64,000 nucleotides of DNA from Halodesulfovibrio spirochaetisodalis (lineage in GTDB: Bacteria; Desulfobacterota; Desulfovibrionia; Desulfovibrionales; Desulfovibrionaceae). The position numbers and the translations under genes are program-made. The stretch is from positions 124,001-188,000 of the forward strand of contig NZ_JXMS01000002.1 in assembly GCF_001672295.1 (NCBI RefSeq), read 5' to 3'. Shown one piece after another: positions 44,167 to 52,810 of this stretch. The stretch's first letter is position 1. Each line of letters opens with the position of its first letter. The notes under the pieces are model-generated. The model searched no databases and was not told the origin of the DNA. It was given only the letters and a program-made list of their open reading frames with translations.

Positions 44167-45825
44167 ATGATGCGTTTTTTATGCATGGTTCTTTTCTTGT
44201 TGATTTCAGTATTTCCTAATAAAATTTTTGCAGGAGTGATTTCATTTTCTACACCAACATTTACAATTGAACGTTGTGACGATAGTCGTTTCACATTTTT
44301 TGATCGTAAAGTAGATGTGTTTGGAATTCCTATTTATGCAGTACCCGAGGTGCATCCTAGAAAATTATTGCATGCGGCAAATGTGCTTGCTCAGTATTTG
44401 GACAATAACGAAGACGGGCAGGTTGATAATCCTCGAGTTGTAGAAGCAATGATTGCTCGACGAGCATTTTTGTTTATGTGGGGAGACAAAGCACAGGTGG
44501 ATGAAATTGACGCAGCATTTGAAGCAAATGGCTGGGAAGGCGAAGGGCTGGATCTGGGAAATGATGAAACCAGACCTGAGTGGTTTTTGAATGGCCGTGT
44601 CGGTAAATTTGATGAAGCGATTGAACAAGTTTGGCTTTTGGTAGCAACAACAGGATATGCTCAGGTATACCCGAATATTTTTGGTGAAGCAGGAGTAAGT
44701 TCTCTTACTGCTGCTATGGATGTAGCTCGTGGTGGGCGCTTTGAAGAATTGCCTGCGAGTTATCCGGATAATGCGTGGTACACATATTCTGATCAAACAT
44801 GCGACTATGAGTGCATGGCGAGTGGATACTTTTACTGGGGCATGAGTTCTGTTTTGGGCGCACAAGCGAATAGGGGAGATGTTATTTCTGGAGTTTGGAA
44901 GCTCTTCAGAAAGGACGACGTCAAGACCGGTGATCCGAGCTTATACGCCTTGCTGAATGACCCAAGCTACATTCTGCCAACCGTGTTACCGGATGGTACA
45001 TATCGCAATTTCCAATACTCTGAAGAAGCAACACTTTCACAGACTCCACCAACGTTTGATATTAAATCGTGTACGGATTCCCATTTCCCTTTCTTTAACC
45101 AGCGAATTAATGTGTTTGGAATTCAGGTTTATGCTGACCCGAATGTCCCAAAAAACAAAATTCAACATGCTGCAAATGTGCTGGCACAATATCTGGATAA
45201 TGATGAGAATGGGGTGGTTGATGACCCTCGCGTGCTGAGCGTAATGCATGAAAATAATGCGTTTCTTTTTATGTGGAGTGATGAGTCTTTGTTTGAAGAG
45301 CTAGAAGCAGCGTATCTTTCGAACCCATGGGAAGGTGAAGGGCAAGACCTTGGGAGCGAAGAGTCGCGTCCAGAGTGGCACAGTAATGGCTATACTGGAG
45401 AGTTTGACGGAGCAATAGAAGAAGTCTGGCATCTTGTCACATCTGTCGGGTATTCTCTTGCGTATCCAGAAGCCTTTGGAGAGGGAGAATTGAGTACGCT
45501 GACTTCAGCAATGGATATTGCTCGTGGCGGACATTTTACCGAAGTGCCAGTGCAATACCCTGTTGATGCATGGTATACATATGATGATGAGACTTGTGAC
45601 TATGCGTGTATGGCAAGTGAGTACATCTATTGGGGTATGAGCTCTATTCTCGGAGCACAGGTTAACCGTAGAAACGAAATCTATGATGAATGGAAGTTAT
45701 GCACTAAAGACGAAGTGCAAAAGAAAGATACTGCACTTTACGGCTTGCTGACTTCGCATGATTATTCGTTGCCAACTGTCTTGCCGGACGGTAGTTACCG
45801 AAACTTTACAAGTACTGGAAACTAG
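44167..45825 (+). CDS. Secreted protein with two tandem copies of an unrecognised domain
   Basis: 552 residues: signal peptide to about residue 22, then repeat 1 (about 30-285) and repeat 2 (about 295-548). Aligned pairs between the repeats include LLHAANVLAQYLDNNEDG with IQHAANVLAQYLDNDENG, ARGGRFEELP with ARGGHFTEVP, and a C-terminal LPTVLPDGTYRNF with LPTVLPDGSYRNF. Each repeat has an EF-hand-like acidic loop (DNNEDGQVD, DNDENGVVD), an E-x2-W-H/L-LV-x4-GY helix and a CDYxCMAS Cys pair. No known family was recognised. A calcium-binding exported protein is a fair guess. The local AT-rich flanks and position beside a tRNA gene hint at acquired DNA. Confidence 0.8.
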   Translation: MMRFLCMVLFLLISVFPNKIFAGVISFSTPTFTIERCDDSRFTFFDRKVDVFGIPIYAVPEVHPRKLLHAANVLAQYLDNNEDGQVDNPRVVEAMIARRAFLFMWGDKAQVDEIDAAFEANGWEGEGLDLGNDETRPEWFLNGRVGKFDEAIEQVWLLVATTGYAQVYPNIFGEAGVSSLTAAMDVARGGRFEELPASYPDNAWYTYSDQTCDYECMASGYFYWGMSSVLGAQANRGDVISGVWKLFRKDDVKTGDPSLYALLNDPSYILPTVLPDGTYRNFQYSEEATLSQTPPTFDIKSCTDSHFPFFNQRINVFGIQVYADPNVPKNKIQHAANVLAQYLDNDENGVVDDPRVLSVMHENNAFLFMWSDESLFEELEAAYLSNPWEGEGQDLGSEESRPEWHSNGYTGEFDGAIEEVWHLVTSVGYSLAYPEAFGEGELSTLTSAMDIARGGHFTEVPVQYPVDAWYTYDDETCDYACMASEYIYWGMSSILGAQVNRRNEIYDEWKLCTKDEVQKKDTALYGLLTSHDYSLPTVLPDGSYRNFTSTGN

Positions 45826-45847
45826 CAGTGCTTAAAGAATAAACTGC

Positions 45848-45877
45848 AAGGAAGCGCGATGAGCGCTTCCTTTTTTG
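45848..45877 (+). terminator. Terminator of the duplicated-domain gene
   Basis: GGAAGCGC (45850-45857) pairs with GCGCTTCC (45863-45870) and runs into TTTTTT. Nearly the same 30-base element recurs at 46425-46454. Confidence 0.88.
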
Positions 45878-45893
45878 TTACGGTCTATCTTCG

Positions 45894-45932
45894 CAAAAAT
45901 AAAGCCCTCCCCAATACTTTCAGGGAGGGCTT
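45894..45932 (-). terminator. Terminator of the small minus-strand gene
   Basis: AAGCCCTCCC (45902-45911) pairs perfectly with GGGAGGGCTT (45923-45932). On the minus strand it leads into TTATTTTTG. Confidence 0.8.
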
Positions 45933-46004
45933 CGAATAAACATGGTACTGCGAATGCATAGAGATACTTCAAACAGGACTGCTCGTCATATCTCGTAACG
46001 TTTT

Positions 46005-46211
46005 CTACGCACCTTTCTTTAGTGCCGCGTCTACTGCGGCTGCATCCAGAACTTCGAGACACTCGTTAAGGGAGCGTTCAAGCAAGTACCAAGTATGCTT
46101 GAGTTCTGGATACACTTCACCAAGCTTTTCGTGCATCATTCGTAAGGTGTTTGCGATCTCATACAATTGTGTGATGGGGTCATCAGGAAGGGAAGTGTTG
46201 TTTTGTGCCAT
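46005..46211 (-). CDS. Hypothetical 68-residue protein
   Basis: Start ATG at 46211 with AAGGAG seven bases before it. It is a small helical, acidic protein with no Cys (LYEIANTLRMMHEKLGEVYPELKHTWYLLERSLNECLEVL contains the only one near the C-terminal helix), no signal and no membrane helix. Its own promoter (46362-46390), a long hairpin-rich leader and its own terminator mark it as a real, separately controlled gene. No family recognised. Confidence 0.7.
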   Translation of the reverse strand: MAQNNTSLPDDPITQLYEIANTLRMMHEKLGEVYPELKHTWYLLERSLNECLEVLDAAAVDAALKKGA

Positions 46212-46355
46212 AAGGCATCTCCTTGAGGATTTTGAAGATGCTTCCAATCACAAGATACACGTATCCTAGGGACTGTGCATTTTGCTTATTGGACGCAAAA
46301 TGCCACTTCTTACGGGAGCGGTTTACCGCTTGTGGAAAGGTGTTTGAGATCACCT
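46212..46355 (-). promoter_or_regulatory. Structured 5' leader of the 68-residue gene
   Basis: About 145 bases between the inferred transcription start and the ATG. On the minus strand hairpins follow one another: AGGTG/CACCT near 46338-46355, AGCGGT/ACCGCT near 46315-46330, and a perfect GCATTTTGC/GCAAAATGC near 46287-46313. CCTAGG occurs near both ends of the leader and could close the domain. It may be a riboswitch or a stable RNA; no known class was matched. Confidence 0.45.
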
Positions 46356-46361
46356 AGGCGA

Positions 46362-46390
46362 TAAATATAGAGGGTTTAGTGGGGTGTCAA
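46362..46390 (-). promoter_or_regulatory. Promoter of the 68-residue gene
   Basis: On the minus strand: perfect TTGACA (46385-46390), 17-bp spacer, TATTTA (46362-46367). Confidence 0.65.
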
Positions 46391-46424
46391 CTCGGCTGTG
46401 CAAAGCAAATTTATTAGGTGAGAT

Positions 46425-46453
46425 GGAAGCGCGATGTGTGCTTCCTTTTTTGT
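46425..46453 (+). terminator. Orphan terminator, near-copy of that at 45848
   Basis: GGAAGCGC/GTGCTTCC with a T-run TTTTTTGTTTT, almost identical to the terminator 575 bp upstream. No plus-strand gene precedes it after the first terminator. Confidence 0.7.
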
Positions 46454-47017
46454 TTTCAAGCCAGCAAGTTATTGCGGCTGGCTGTTGTCATTAGAAATAT
46501 ACTGACAAGTTGCGATGCCGTGTTCTCATTGATGTCACCTTTCTGTGTGCAAATGTATTTGTCGGACGTTAACATCATCCCTTTGTGCAGGGGGAGAAGA
46601 AGCACATTTGATACGTTGCAGACAGGTGTGACGAGTGCCTTCAGTTCTTATAATCATACATGTGTTCATTCTGCATAATGTTGTGCTAAAGGTACGTTTA
46701 TTAAGCTCATTGTCGGTTGTTCATCAGTGCAGCTAATCAATATGGAGCTTGTTTTTTATTCAGTGCAATAATTTGCTGTTATATCCGCCGGTCATGATGA
46801 GAAGAGTAGAGTTACTTTGAAAGCGATACTGTGAGACATTGATGCATCTGCCTAATGTTCCATAAACAAAAGCGCTTGCTATACCATAGTGTAGAATATC
46901 CGGTTCCTTCATCTGCATCCCGCCGTTACAACATAATTTCCGTTCATTGCACTGTATCTGCTGTCATTGCTTATTTTCGTAGTGTTGAGATGAGACAAAG
47001 CAACATAAGGAATTAGT
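46454..47017. other. Intergenic region before sdaA, no gene seen
   Basis: About 560 bases. A small GCCAGC/GCTGGC hairpin lies near 46460-46482. Short open frames have no ribosome site or recognisable product. The sdaA promoter must be in the right-hand part, but no clear consensus was found. Confidence 0.45.
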
Positions 47018-48652
47018 ATGACCAAACTACCTTCTAGCATTTTTAATGAGGTTATCGGCCCGGTTATGACCGGCCCTTCCAGTTCCCATACGGCTGCTCC
47101 TTCGCGTATCGGGAATCTTGCAGGGCAACTGGCTGGTGATACGCTTTCTCGAGTTACCGTGACGTTTGAATCAAAAGGCTCGTTTGCCACAACCTATAGA
47201 GGGCAAAAGTCTGATCAGGGACTTGCTGCCGGTTTCATGGGGATGAAGCCGCAAGACCCCAGATTATCCAATGCGTTGGTGTTAATCAAAGAAGCAGGGA
47301 TTGATCTGAAGTTTGAGATAAAACAGTTTGAAGCCAACCACCCGAATGTGGTGCTTATGGATATAGTAGATACAAGCGGTGAGCAGGTGACTGCAAAGGC
47401 ATTATCTACTGGTGGCGGGCGTATAGAATTTAATGAGATAAACGAATGCCCTGTGTATATGGCTGGCGATTACTACGAACTGGTAATTATGCTTTCTGAA
47501 AAGCCGTCGCGGTCATTGGAACAGCTTTGCAGCAAAGTGCAGGGTGCTCTTACGCGTGCAGACGTAAAACTGCATGGAAGCTCTGTGAGTGATAACGGTA
47601 AGCAGGGTGCTGCGTGGCGCGGGGTAATTGTCATCCATGCCCGTGAAAAGCTTCAGCAGGAACTGCTTGATGAAGTGCAGGAACTGTGCGGCAACGCTTC
47701 TATCCGTAACGTTGCGCCGGTAATGCCTGTTATGGCTTCTTCTGATTGTGCTGTTCCGTTCAGCAGTGCGGAAACATTGCTGGAATGGTGCGCAGGGCAG
47801 GGCGATATTCCGTTATGGAAAGCAGCTGTCCGGTATGAGGCTGCGCGGGGTAAGCTCACAGAGTCTGAAGTTATTGAGATGATGGCTGACATCACTGATG
47901 TGATGGAAACAGCAATTACAACCGGACTGACCGGTGATTTTTCTATGCGGGGCTTTTTAACCCCCACAGCAGCTAAATTGCAAAAAGCGTTGGATAACGG
48001 ACAATTCATTGCAACAGGTATGCTGGATTTAGCCACTGTTATGGCGGTTGCCGTAATGGAATTGAATTCATCAATGGGCTGCGTGGTGGCTGCGCCTACT
48101 GCCGGTTCCTGCGGTGTGCTCCCTGCTGCTGTGTTCAGTGCGCTGGAGTCGTTTTCTATTCCGCAGGAAGAGCGACGGGAAGCAGCAGCCAAAGCAATGC
48201 TGTGTGCTGGGTTGATAGGCGTATTTATCAGCGAGCAGTCTACATTTGCTACCGAAGTATGCGGGTGTCAGGCTGAGTGCGGATCTGCCGCAACAATGGC
48301 CGCTGCTGCTCTTGTGGATATGGCTGGCGGCTCTGTTCAGGATGCGTGCAATGCTGCGGCGCTTGCAATGCAAAATTCACTGGGACTCACCTGTGATCCG
48401 GTTGCAGAGCAGGTTGAAGTGCCTTGCATCGGACGAAATGTAGGAGCAGTGAGCAATGCTGTTTCTTCTGCAAATCTGGCAATGCACGGTTTCAGAGGCA
48501 ACTTGCCGCTGGATGATGTAATCTGCGCCATGTGGGAAGTTGGCAACGCGTTGCCGGATACCTTGCGCTGCACCGGTAAAGGCGGCTTATGCGCCACACC
48601 GTCCGGCATGCGTATTAAGGAAGAGGTAGATAAGCTGCGCTTTGCTTCATAG
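47018..48652 (+). CDS. sdaA: L-serine ammonia-lyase, iron-sulfur-dependent (single chain)
   Basis: 544 residues. It converts L-serine to pyruvate and ammonia using a [4Fe-4S] cluster. The beta part (about 1-230) begins EVIGPVMTGPSSSHTAAPSRIG, the hallmark substrate loop. The alpha part (about 260-540) contains the APTAGSCGVLPAAV segment and cluster Cys in EVCGCQAECGSAATMAAAAL. It ends with a Cys in DTLRCTGKGGLC. Beta and alpha are fused, in the order seen in proteobacterial SdaA, though the linker is longer. Stand-alone gene with its own terminator. Confidence 0.92.
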   Translation: MTKLPSSIFNEVIGPVMTGPSSSHTAAPSRIGNLAGQLAGDTLSRVTVTFESKGSFATTYRGQKSDQGLAAGFMGMKPQDPRLSNALVLIKEAGIDLKFEIKQFEANHPNVVLMDIVDTSGEQVTAKALSTGGGRIEFNEINECPVYMAGDYYELVIMLSEKPSRSLEQLCSKVQGALTRADVKLHGSSVSDNGKQGAAWRGVIVIHAREKLQQELLDEVQELCGNASIRNVAPVMPVMASSDCAVPFSSAETLLEWCAGQGDIPLWKAAVRYEAARGKLTESEVIEMMADITDVMETAITTGLTGDFSMRGFLTPTAAKLQKALDNGQFIATGMLDLATVMAVAVMELNSSMGCVVAAPTAGSCGVLPAAVFSALESFSIPQEERREAAAKAMLCAGLIGVFISEQSTFATEVCGCQAECGSAATMAAAALVDMAGGSVQDACNAAALAMQNSLGLTCDPVAEQVEVPCIGRNVGAVSNAVSSANLAMHGFRGNLPLDDVICAMWEVGNALPDTLRCTGKGGLCATPSGMRIKEEVDKLRFAS

Positions 48653-48748
48653 CGCGTGTCTTGCATGGTAAATAAACAGCGTACACAGGTCAGCTAGTGC
48701 TAACTCGTATTATGCCGTAACTATTCTATTTTATCTAAAAAATTGATA

Positions 48749-48783
48749 AAAGCTCTTGCGTAATCGCAAGGGCTTTTTTTTTG
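48749..48783 (+). terminator. sdaA terminator
   Basis: AGCTCTTGCG pairs with CGCAAGGGCT, loop TAAT, followed by nine T; about 100 bp past the stop. Confidence 0.85.
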
Positions 48784-48842
48784 AAGAGTGGAAAATGGTT
48801 CTGCAACCTTTTGGGGGGATGCAATGGACCTGCCGAAGAATG

Positions 48843-48885
48843 AAGCCCCCGAATAGACTTCTCGTCCATACGGGGGCTTTTTCTT
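48843..48885. terminator. Hairpin between sdaA and the His-rich gene
   Basis: AAGCCCCCG (48843-48851) pairs perfectly with CGGGGGCTT (48871-48879). The plus side is followed by TTTCTTTT, so it is a better terminator for a plus-strand transcript than for the His-rich gene that ends at 48893. A tiny frame starting at ATGGAC near 48823 with GGGGGA before it ends inside the stem. Confidence 0.6.
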
Positions 48886-48892
48886 TTAGTGG

Positions 48893-49162
48893 CTAATGGT
48901 CTTTTTCTTTTGCTTTGTGGTGCTCACGGGTGTGTTCTTTATGGTCATGCTTTTTCACATGGTGATGTCTGTCATCGGAATGTGAATGCCCGTGATGCGG
49001 GGCAGGGTGCTTATGCCCTTCTGAAGAGCCGCCATGCTCAGTGTCTGGATGGCTTTTTTCATGGGCGCGGTACTTCATGTGGTCTTTGTTGTGTTTGTGC
49101 TCATGTTCATCATCATAGCGCCGTTTCATTTTATCGTGAGTACTTTTGGATGTATGTTGCAT
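48893..49162 (-). CDS. Histidine-rich small protein, probable metal binder
   Basis: 89 residues from the ATG at 49162, with AAGGAAG upstream. By my count 24 residues are His (about 27 percent), most in HxH and HHH groups (HHGHSHSDDRHHH), mixed with Lys, Asp and Glu. There is no signal peptide and little hydrophobic residue, so it is probably an unfolded cytosolic protein. Such proteins (Hpn-like, or His tails of HypB) store or buffer nickel, zinc or cobalt. Here no hydrogenase or urease gene is adjacent. Stand-alone gene. Confidence 0.75.
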   Translation of the reverse strand: MQHTSKSTHDKMKRRYDDEHEHKHNKDHMKYRAHEKSHPDTEHGGSSEGHKHPAPHHGHSHSDDRHHHVKKHDHKEHTREHHKAKEKDH

Positions 49163-49439
49163 AGTACTTCCTTTTTGAAAAATGCGAGTTGCCTGTTTGA
49201 AATGGTTGTACCACGCAGCAGCGCTTGAGTGCTTTGATAACGCCGCAGAAATAGCAGACTGGTGTTTTATTGGTCTCCATAGCATGCACAAACCGTATTC
49301 TTCATGTGGGCTGCCGCATTGAGGCGTTGTGGATGGCTCGTTTCATACTTTTTCTAATATCTATGGAAGATTAACGGCTTGACTCTGATAATGGATTTCA
49401 ATATCAGAAAACGACAATAAAGTAAGGTAGGGACGTTTA

Positions 49440-50555
49440 GTGAAAGAAAATGTGTTTGACCGTGAGGACAAGGTCATCCGCAAGGCTCGATCGTTACTGA
49501 CAGGGGGCTCATTTCAGCAGGACGGCAGCGAGGACAGCTACCGCGAATTGCTTGCTGAATATGAGAAATCAGTAAGGCAGAGTAAGCGCCTGCTGAAAAT
49601 GGGGGACAGGATGCAACTCGCACTTGCTTCACTTAATGAAGAGTTGCAACTGCGCGAGCAAAAGTATCGGGGTATTTTTGAAAACGCGATTGAAGGTATT
49701 TACTACACAGATGCGCAGGGGGTGCTTCTGGAGGTAAACACAGCCATGGCGTGTATGCTCGGGTATGAAACAACTGAAGAGTGTTTGAAGAACACTCGTG
49801 ACGTGGGGGATATATTTAAGACATCTCAGGCATTTTCCCAATATAAAATAATGCTGCATAGCAAGCAGGTAGTCAAAAGCATGCATGCGCAGCTTTGTTG
49901 TGCAGACGGCAATACCGTATGGGCTGAGATAAACGCCGGAGCGATTGAGTCTCATGCTACGGATAATCGGCACATCGCGGGGATTGTCGGGGTAATAGCC
50001 GATATTACAGAGCGAAAGCACATGATGCGTGAAATGTGCAGGCTTGCCCGTACTGATTGCCTGACGGGGCTGTGGAACCGCGGATATTTTGTAGAGCTTG
50101 CTGCACAGGAAATTGCCCGTTGCAAACGGTTCAGCCATGAGTTGTCCATCCTGCTTGTTGACGTGGACTACTTTAAAGGCGTGAACGACAAATACGGGCA
50201 TGATATCGGCGACAAAGTACTTGTAGGCGTTGCAGATACGCTTCGGGAAACCTTGCGTGAAGTGGATGTGGTTGCCCGTTTCGGCGGCGAAGAGTTTGTT
50301 GTCATGCTGCCGGATACGGGGCTTGATGCTGCTCAGATGGCGGCAGACAGGTTGTGCCGTGCTGTCCGCGAGCAGGATTTTTCGTATGACAGGCATCGGG
50401 CAATAAATGTGACGGTGAGCATTGGTGTGACTGCGTTTGAAGATGTACAGACGTCTTTGGATTTGCTGCTGAAGCGTGCAGACACAGCAATGTATGCTGC
50501 GAAGCATAACGGTAGAGACAGGGTGGAATTTTGTACTCAATGCTCGTCCAGATAA
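49440..50555 (+). CDS. PAS-GGDEF diguanylate cyclase
   Basis: 371 residues, GTG start at 49440. It has an N-terminal helical region (1-70), then PAS at about 75-195 (IFENAIEGIYYTDAQGVLLEVN). The GGDEF domain follows at about 200-365, with TDCLTGLWNRGYF and the active-site RFGGEEFVVMLPDTG. The inhibitory I-site RxxD is present five residues before it (REVD), so product inhibition by c-di-GMP is expected. It has no membrane helix. An HD-GYP gene follows 115 bp downstream on the same strand. Confidence 0.92.
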   Translation: MKENVFDREDKVIRKARSLLTGGSFQQDGSEDSYRELLAEYEKSVRQSKRLLKMGDRMQLALASLNEELQLREQKYRGIFENAIEGIYYTDAQGVLLEVNTAMACMLGYETTEECLKNTRDVGDIFKTSQAFSQYKIMLHSKQVVKSMHAQLCCADGNTVWAEINAGAIESHATDNRHIAGIVGVIADITERKHMMREMCRLARTDCLTGLWNRGYFVELAAQEIARCKRFSHELSILLVDVDYFKGVNDKYGHDIGDKVLVGVADTLRETLREVDVVARFGGEEFVVMLPDTGLDAAQMAADRLCRAVREQDFSYDRHRAINVTVSIGVTAFEDVQTSLDLLLKRADTAMYAAKHNGRDRVEFCTQCSSR

Positions 50556-50670
50556 AGGCTGCTCCGGTGGATAGAAGCGTGGGGTCGGGACTGGTTCAGA
50601 AAGTACGATTACATGCTCTGATTGCGGTTCCGTGTAGTGAAGGTAGATATAATATGGTGCGTGGTAGTTT

Positions 50671-51357
50671 ATGGATGTTATGAATTTACGGTCGTTGAAG
50701 TCTGACATTGCCAAACAGTGCGATGTGCGGGTGCAAAGAGCTGTCCTGAGTTCGTTACATCTGTTTGCTGAATCCCTCGGGAACGCCATTGATGCCAAAG
50801 ACCATTGTACGTGCCTTCATTCTGAAGAAGTGGCGATTATTGCGCAGGCAATCGGAATGCAGCTTGAACTGCCTCAACTGGAAACCCGCTTGTTGCATAT
50901 TGCCGGTCACCTGCATGATATCGGGAAAATTGGCATTCCCGACGCAATCCTGAAGAAAACCGGATCGCTTACCGATGCAGAATATACTGAAATTAAGCGT
51001 CACCCTCAGCTTGGGGCAGAAATTGTCACCCCTGTTATGGGGGCTGTGGGCAACGGTGAAATAATCAGCGTTATCTTGCATCATCATGAACGATACGACG
51101 GTAAGGGATATCCAGACGGCCTGAAGGGAGAGGATATTCCCTTTGGAGCACGAATTATAGCTGTAGCGGACAGCCTTTCTGCTATGCTGCAGGACAGACC
51201 CTACCGTGTCGCCATGGGATATGAAACTGCTGTTGATGAAATACTCCGATGTTCAGGAACGCAATTTGATCCCGCGATTGTTGCAGCATTTATGGAGATT
51301 AAAGATAATATTCGGGAACTGCTCCAGTCAATCCGCGGCGCTGAATGGGCTGTGTAA
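50671..51357 (+). CDS. HD-GYP domain phosphodiesterase
   Basis: 228 residues, almost all one HD-GYP domain. HD in LHIAGHLHDIGKIGIPDAILKK is near residue 80; the later metal ligands and signature appear in HPQLGAEI and HHHERYDGKGYPDGLKGEDIP. The family hydrolyses c-di-GMP to GMP. There is no N-terminal sensor, so control probably comes from the adjacent GGDEF protein or from expression. The start is uncertain between 50671 and an ATG nine bases later; neither has a strong ribosome site. Confidence 0.88.
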   Translation: MDVMNLRSLKSDIAKQCDVRVQRAVLSSLHLFAESLGNAIDAKDHCTCLHSEEVAIIAQAIGMQLELPQLETRLLHIAGHLHDIGKIGIPDAILKKTGSLTDAEYTEIKRHPQLGAEIVTPVMGAVGNGEIISVILHHHERYDGKGYPDGLKGEDIPFGARIIAVADSLSAMLQDRPYRVAMGYETAVDEILRCSGTQFDPAIVAAFMEIKDNIRELLQSIRGAEWAV

Positions 51358-51629
51358 TATAGTTATCATGCTGTTGGGCAGGGATAGAGATTATCGTTAG
51401 TTTGATAATGTTGTCCCGTGATGCTTAGTGGGTGTTTTTGTGTTCTGCGCGATAGCGCCAGTCGTGTGACTGTTGAGAGTTGCCGCTTTGCAGAGGTTAT
51501 TCTCAGCGAGTAAAAGTGTACGGAAAATATTCTTGATAAAGCCCAAAGGTAGGGAGAAACTGATGCTGGTCAGTCATTACAAACTGCGTTACGCTCAGCG
51601 TATTCTTTTTATTTAACAAGGTGTTTTTT

Positions 51630-52445
51630 ATGCTAAAAAATATTCTTCCGAAATCCCCGATTGCAGCGGCCGGTGTTGGACTTCTTCTTGGTGCAGGCAT
51701 AGGTGGTATACGGGGCTGGCTTGAAGTCCGGCGCGGAGACATCACCAAAAAAGACGCTGTTGCAGGTGCAATCAAGCAAGGGCTCATGTTCGGCGGAGTA
51801 GCTGCGGTATCAACCATGGCCAGCGGCAGTAAGGGCGGTGGTGCCGGATTAGCGACCATGGCTGTTATGGGCTTGAGTGGCGGCGGTGGAGGATTGCCGA
51901 ATATGCTACTTGGAATGACTGGCGGCGGCGGTGGTCGCGGTGGTGGAATGGGCGGCGGCATGCGTGGCGGCGGTGGTATGTCTCAGATGGTTGGCCAGAC
52001 TGGTGGCCAAATGGGCGGCCAAGCTGGTGGTCAGAAAGGTGGCATGGGCGGCGGAAAAGGTGCAGGAGGCGGCGGTGGACGCAGTCAGTCTTCCGGCTCT
52101 ATTCTTGATTCCGTATCCAATGCTGTGACTGATCTGATTATGCCGGATTCCAAATCCCCAAATACTGAGGCTGCTGCGACACAAGTTCCTCAGGCAGAAG
52201 CCGTTGTGCTTCAGCCGGAGCTGATCGACGAGCCTGTGCAGGAAACACAGGAGTTGGAAGCGGATTCCAGCATTGTTGAATCTTCTTTAGAGACAGAGCC
52301 ACAGGCAGATATTGCTGAACCTGTTATTGAGGAAGATAACAAAATTTCTGTTAAGGAAGAGGCACCCAAGCCTGCTCCGAAAACAACAAAAAAGCCTGCT
52401 GCTTCTGCAAAGAAAAAGAGCAGCAAGAAAACATCACCGAAATAG
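51630..52445 (+). CDS. Glycine-rich membrane-associated protein of the metal cluster
   Basis: 271 residues. The ATG at 51630 has AAGGTG upstream. A hydrophobic N-terminal helix (AAAGVGLLLGAGIGGIRG) leads to RGDITKKDAVAGAIKQGLMFGGVAAVS, a charged-hydrophobic pattern reminiscent of magnetosome MamC-like proteins. Next come about 75 residues of GGGG/GGQ low complexity. The C-terminal part is acidic (QETQELEADSSIVESSLETEPQ) and ends in a Lys-rich tail. No family firmly recognised. It begins the gene group that leads to the P1B ATPase, and may shape or line a membrane compartment. Confidence 0.7.
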   Translation: MLKNILPKSPIAAAGVGLLLGAGIGGIRGWLEVRRGDITKKDAVAGAIKQGLMFGGVAAVSTMASGSKGGGAGLATMAVMGLSGGGGGLPNMLLGMTGGGGGRGGGMGGGMRGGGGMSQMVGQTGGQMGGQAGGQKGGMGGGKGAGGGGGRSQSSGSILDSVSNAVTDLIMPDSKSPNTEAAATQVPQAEAVVLQPELIDEPVQETQELEADSSIVESSLETEPQADIAEPVIEEDNKISVKEEAPKPAPKTTKKPAASAKKKSSKKTSPK

Positions 52446-52479
52446 ATAGTGATTGAAGACGATTCTTCACGGAGACACC

Positions 52480-52791
52480 ATGGATTTTACAACAGTAGCA
52501 AAACTGCGGAAATACCTATCTGTTAAACATCATATTCCGGGGAGAATTCGGATAACTTTTGATAAATCGATCATGACTGACCCTGAAGCGTTGGCACTTG
52601 TGAAATCAGCACCCGCAATGCCTGACGCTGTCACAAAAACAAGTTTGAATATTTTTTCAAAGTCAATTGTCATTGAGTATGATGCCAAACGGGTTCCTCC
52701 AGAGCTGTTGGAGGAGCTGATTAATGCTCCTTCGGATGATGCTGCCAGCGCTGTGGTTGAAAAATTATATTCGATTTTATACGGCGCGTAA
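52480..52791 (+). CDS. HMA-like domain protein without CxxC
   Basis: 103 residues from the ATG at 52480 (GGAG five bases before). Its core VKHHIPGRIRITFDKSI resembles the HMA_2 domain start, and the same HxxPGRxR-type motif opens the ATPase at 53908 (RSFPGRIRF). The CxxC metal site of classical HMA domains is absent; KTSLNIFSKSIVIEYD gives the second strand pair. It is co-directional with, and 34 bp after, the Gly-rich gene, and ends at a terminator. Likely a partner domain for the ATPase. Confidence 0.72.
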   Translation: MDFTTVAKLRKYLSVKHHIPGRIRITFDKSIMTDPEALALVKSAPAMPDAVTKTSLNIFSKSIVIEYDAKRVPPELLEELINAPSDDAASAVVEKLYSILYGA

Positions 52792-52810
52792 CTCAATTTG
52801 AACATAGTTG

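Noticed and set aside
46212-46355. 6S RNA at the leader of the 68-residue gene
   Set aside because: Size and paired ends were suggestive, but the central bubble and closing stem of 6S RNA could not be fitted, and a protein start follows directly.
46418-46678. 86-residue open frame on the plus strand
   Set aside because: It starts inside a terminator hairpin, has no ribosome site and no recognisable sequence.
51386-51412. Second Fur box upstream of the Gly-rich gene (ATTATC/GATAAT)
   Set aside because: The half-sites point the wrong way for the classical 19-bp box and the site lies over 200 bp from the gene; too weak to list.
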